Shown one piece after another: positions 61,688 through 64,000 of a DNA stretch of 64,000 bases; the first letter of the stretch is position 1; the number at the start of each line of letters is the position of its first letter. Made by a program: the position numbers and the translations under genes. The notes under the pieces were generated by a model that was given only the letters and a program-made list of their open reading frames with translations, was not told where the DNA came from and searched no databases. This DNA is from Allobosea sp. BH3. GTDB lineage: Bacteria > Pseudomonadota > Alphaproteobacteria > Rhizobiales > Beijerinckiaceae. The DNA is taken from NCBI RefSeq assembly GCF_025499465.1, contig NZ_JAIMCA010000004.1:186001-250000 (forward strand), read 5' to 3'.

Positions 61688-63255
61688 TGACTAACCAAAA
61701 CCTCTCGAAGATATTGCATGTTGCTTGCTTAGGAATTCCTGTTTTAGCGCTTGTCTGGCTTGCCGGTGCATGGCCAGCTCGCCTCGGATTCTTCAGCGAT
61801 GACTGGATGGTCTTGCTGCACCCGAATGTGGGGAGCATCACGGCCTTTGCGGACATATTCACGCTCGTTTCGACGCGCCCGACATCCGCTCCCTTTATCT
61901 GGCTCGCCCAGCTTCTCGCCGACTGGTCACCCGTCCGGGCTCAGATCCTGAATGTCGTGATGCTCGGTATAACCGGGCTTGCGGTCGGTCGACTCACGCA
62001 GGCCACGCTCGCGTCTTCTCGCGTATCGCACGCATCCGCAATGATCGGGCTCAGCGTTTCCGCCACCAGCTTCATACTATTTCCAGCGAGCGTCGGAATA
62101 TTCGCGTGGAGCACCGGAATGCTCGTTGCCATACCGGCCGTCCCGCTTTTTTGCTTCGGCATGGTCCTGCTGCTGAGCGCAAATCTGACCCGCAGCCGAA
62201 TGCTCGGCGGCGCTGCACTACTGACTCTGTCGCACCTTGCTTATGAAGCACTTTACTTTCAAGAATTTGCAATTCTAGCTATTGCATATGCGCTTGGCCG
62301 GAAAGACATTGGCCGCAAATTATGGATTCTGCTGGCAACCATATTTCTAATAAACGTTGGATGCATCGCATATAATCGGCTTGCCCCGGGCATAATCCAC
62401 AAATCATTTTATGCAGATTGGTGGAATCTGTTCTTCGGCGGCCACCTGAGATTAGCGGAGATATATCGCAACGCTACAAGAGAGAATGCATCTTGGTTGG
62501 GAGTTTCGCTAGCGACCCTGTTGGCATCCAGCCTCCTATTTGCCAGGACGACGATCGGGATCGTACGGATCATGACATTTTATGTCGTTGTTTCCGGTGC
62601 AATTGCTGCGGCAGGAATACTGTATGCCTTTGCCGGCTATGGCCTCGCGGCCGAAGGGCCAATGGCAAGGACCTCATTGGTCCTCACGATATACGCTGGA
62701 ATTGGGATGGGCATTTTGAGTGCCCTAGCGTGGCAAGCGCTAGCTGTCCGACCAGTGTCGGCGATTGCTGGAATTGCTTCGATCGCCGCCATAATCATCG
62801 GCATCGGAATCTCATCGTCGCACCGCATTGATGAATGGGCTCGCGCTTGGCAATTCGAGATGACCCGCCTTTCTCAAATTCCGGAGGAGATCGTCTCCCT
62901 TCAAGGCAACGATCGCGCCTTCATCGCCATCAGTGACACCAAATGGCAGTTCGTTGCGCCCGCATCCGCTCCTTGGGAGATTTCAGGCGCCGCTGCATGG
63001 GCCCTTTACAATCGGACTGGCGACCGCAAGGCGATGGCGGATGTCTGGAATATGCGATCGCCGAGCTTCCGGTGGTACGCAGCATTTCCAGGATGGTTTA
63101 GCCGATGGAATGGATCGAGGTTTGAGCAGGGCCCCTGCGGCAGCGACGCTGCGGTCTATGGGAGGTCGGCATCACAAACGTTGCTGTGGAAGCCCGGCAA
63201 TCCGAAATTGGAAGATGCCGGCGCTTCATGGGAATCAAACTGTAAGATCGACTAA
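61687..63255 (+). CDS. Polytopic membrane protein, GtrC/GT-C-like
   Basis: A 522-residue protein with about 11 membrane helices and a soluble C-terminal region. The first periplasmic loop has FFSDDWMVLL, an acidic pair typical of GT-C glycosyltransferases, which use polyprenyl-phosphate sugars. Its position between GtrB-like and GtrA genes fits the serotype-specific third component of gtr systems, which is highly variable. The substrate is unknown. Confidence 0.72.
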   Translation: MTNQNLSKILHVACLGIPVLALVWLAGAWPARLGFFSDDWMVLLHPNVGSITAFADIFTLVSTRPTSAPFIWLAQLLADWSPVRAQILNVVMLGITGLAVGRLTQATLASSRVSHASAMIGLSVSATSFILFPASVGIFAWSTGMLVAIPAVPLFCFGMVLLLSANLTRSRMLGGAALLTLSHLAYEALYFQEFAILAIAYALGRKDIGRKLWILLATIFLINVGCIAYNRLAPGIIHKSFYADWWNLFFGGHLRLAEIYRNATRENASWLGVSLATLLASSLLFARTTIGIVRIMTFYVVVSGAIAAAGILYAFAGYGLAAEGPMARTSLVLTIYAGIGMGILSALAWQALAVRPVSAIAGIASIAAIIIGIGISSSHRIDEWARAWQFEMTRLSQIPEEIVSLQGNDRAFIAISDTKWQFVAPASAPWEISGAAAWALYNRTGDRKAMADVWNMRSPSFRWYAAFPGWFSRWNGSRFEQGPCGSDAAVYGRSASQTLLWKPGNPKLEDAGASWESNCKID

Positions 63256-63290
63256 TCGACGTCGCCAGCGAAAACATCTCTGATAATCAC

Positions 63291-63698
63291 ATGAAAATTC
63301 TGAGTGAATATGATTTTATAAAGATTGCTCGATTCGCACTCATAGGCGCGCTTGTAACAATATCGTATTCTTTAATAAATTTATTATTAGGAGAAAGATT
63401 TATTGGCTTACGAGCTGGATGGGCGAGCTTAATTAGCTTTTCAATTTGTTTATTACTATCATATTTTGGGCACGCCATCATTACATATAAGATATCACAT
63501 AACCATAAGAAGTATGGATTAAGATACATTGCAGTAACCTCTGCACTTGGAATAATTATAGCAATTGCATCTGACGTAATGGTAAATGTATTTAACGTAG
63601 ATGTAATTTTAACCGGAGTTATATTGTCTATAGTATACCCAATAACAAGTTTTGTAATTCACAATTATTGGACATTCATAAATAATAATAAGATTTAA
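63291..63698 (+). CDS. gtrA: GtrA-family membrane protein (flippase-like)
   Basis: A 135-residue protein with four membrane helices (IARFALIGALVTISYSLINL first; HNYWTFINNNK at the end) as in GtrA, which is thought to flip undecaprenyl-phosphate sugars. The gene is strikingly AT-rich: 63361-63420 has 16 G/C in 60. It completes a GtrB-GtrC-GtrA-like set and was clearly imported. Confidence 0.85.
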   Translation: MKILSEYDFIKIARFALIGALVTISYSLINLLLGERFIGLRAGWASLISFSICLLLSYFGHAIITYKISHNHKKYGLRYIAVTSALGIIIAIASDVMVNVFNVDVILTGVILSIVYPITSFVIHNYWTFINNNKI

Positions 63699-63969
63699 TC
63701 GGAAAATTATTTGATCAGATTCAAGCGACTATATTTATGATGCCAGCTCGGAATCTTCGATTCGTCAAGACGACGGAGCGGCTAGGGCGGCCTCGAAAAC
63801 TCTCCCTAGCCGCGCAGCCCTTGTGGAGCCTTGCCTGGCGCGCCCGAGGGACTGGGAGATGGTCCGTCGCATCTCTCAGCCCCCACCATCTCCCAAGCGG
63901 CGCTTTCCGAAAGCACGATCCCTGTGTGAAATGGTGCGCGGAAGTCGCACGGAGCGCGGGCGCCTTACC
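63699..63969. other. Intergenic stretch with two inverted repeats, no gene seen
   Basis: A 10-bp perfect stem (GCGGCTAGGG at 63778-63787 with 63804-63813) and an 11-bp stem (TGGGAGATGGT at 63853-63863 with 63885-63895). Neither is followed by a U run. GC rises back to the core level after about 63760, which suggests the island end is near. No frame of note. Confidence 0.5.
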
Positions 63970-63984
63970 GTTTCACCGCATCGC
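63970..63984 (+). other. Candidate right attachment-site repeat
   Basis: Exact copy of the 15 bases at 53325-53339. It lies 16 bases from the window end, where GC is again core-like. If both are att cores, the integrated segment is about 10.6 kb and holds the integrase through gtrA. Confidence 0.4.
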
Positions 63985-64000
63985 ACCGCATTTCTGCATA

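Noticed and set aside
63778..63813. Terminator after gtrA
   Set aside because: The stem is good but no U run follows on either strand and it lies 80 bases away, so it is listed only as an inverted repeat.
63853..63895. tmRNA or other structured RNA near the window end
   Set aside because: Only a simple 11-bp hairpin is visible; no tRNA-like domain or tag sequence.

Overview
The window looks like chromosomal DNA of a high-GC alphaproteobacterium of the order Hyphomicrobiales (Rhizobiales). Bosea or a close relative is my best guess. The reasons are the FlbT/FlaF flagellin regulators, a GTTC-N7-GTTC type LexA box, the PuuD/HiuH/PuuE uricolytic set, a leucine-peptide attenuator before leuA, and many GTCAT...ATGAC palindromic repeats between genes. 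The genus is an inference; no 16S gene is present.

Layout. 1-10.8 kb is a flagellar block: end of flgI, a flgJ N-domain protein, flgN, a FlaG-like gene, two tandem flagellins, flbT and flaF on the plus strand, meeting flgL-flgK-flgE on the minus strand at a strong bidirectional terminator. 11-15 kb holds ycjF-ycjX, a SixA-like phosphatase, a 55-residue membrane protein and a MoxR ATPase, all on the minus strand. 15-24 kb is housekeeping: a Kef-type antiporter, a GT4 glycosyltransferase with an LpxH-like phosphatase, an SDR lacking its catalytic Tyr/Lys, a DMT exporter, and an XRE-cupin regulator with a tandem operator. 24-31.8 kb has a molybdopterin dehydrogenase large subunit followed by two cytochrome c genes, then a DUF3829 protein, rhodanese, a BON-LysM protein, a GlcG/HbpS protein and a ferredoxin-NADP reductase. 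A YfhO-like protein follows at 32-34.5 kb.

34.8-38.2 kb is a compact urate-degradation cluster: puuD, hiuH, and one gene fusing allantoinase PuuE to OHCU decarboxylase UraD. Together these take urate to allantoate. 38.8-41.5 kb is a DNA-repair cassette: a radical SAM protein and a DUF4130::UdgX fusion, with a perfect alphaproteobacterial SOS box 13 bp before the first gene. A small SNF2-type helicase, an M20 peptidase, MgtC and RcnB-like proteins, tRNA-Lys(CTT) and an NCS2 permease follow. leuA (47.9-49.5 kb) has a leader peptide with seven Leu codons and competing hairpins, a textbook attenuator. A YoaK-like protein, a lipoprotein and an M3 oligopeptidase complete the core part.

53.3-64 kb looks like a decayed mobile element. 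It has a tyrosine integrase with a small zinc protein, a truncated helicase/RepA-like ATPase, an iteron-like repeat cluster, a P27-family terminase small subunit, an IS5-family transposase wreck, and then a surface-polysaccharide/lipid modification cassette of falling GC: desaturase, methyltransferase, GtrB-like glycosyltransferase, methyltransferase, a large membrane protein, and a very AT-rich GtrA. A 15-bp direct repeat lies just outside the integrase and 16 bp from the window end, and may mark the attachment sites.
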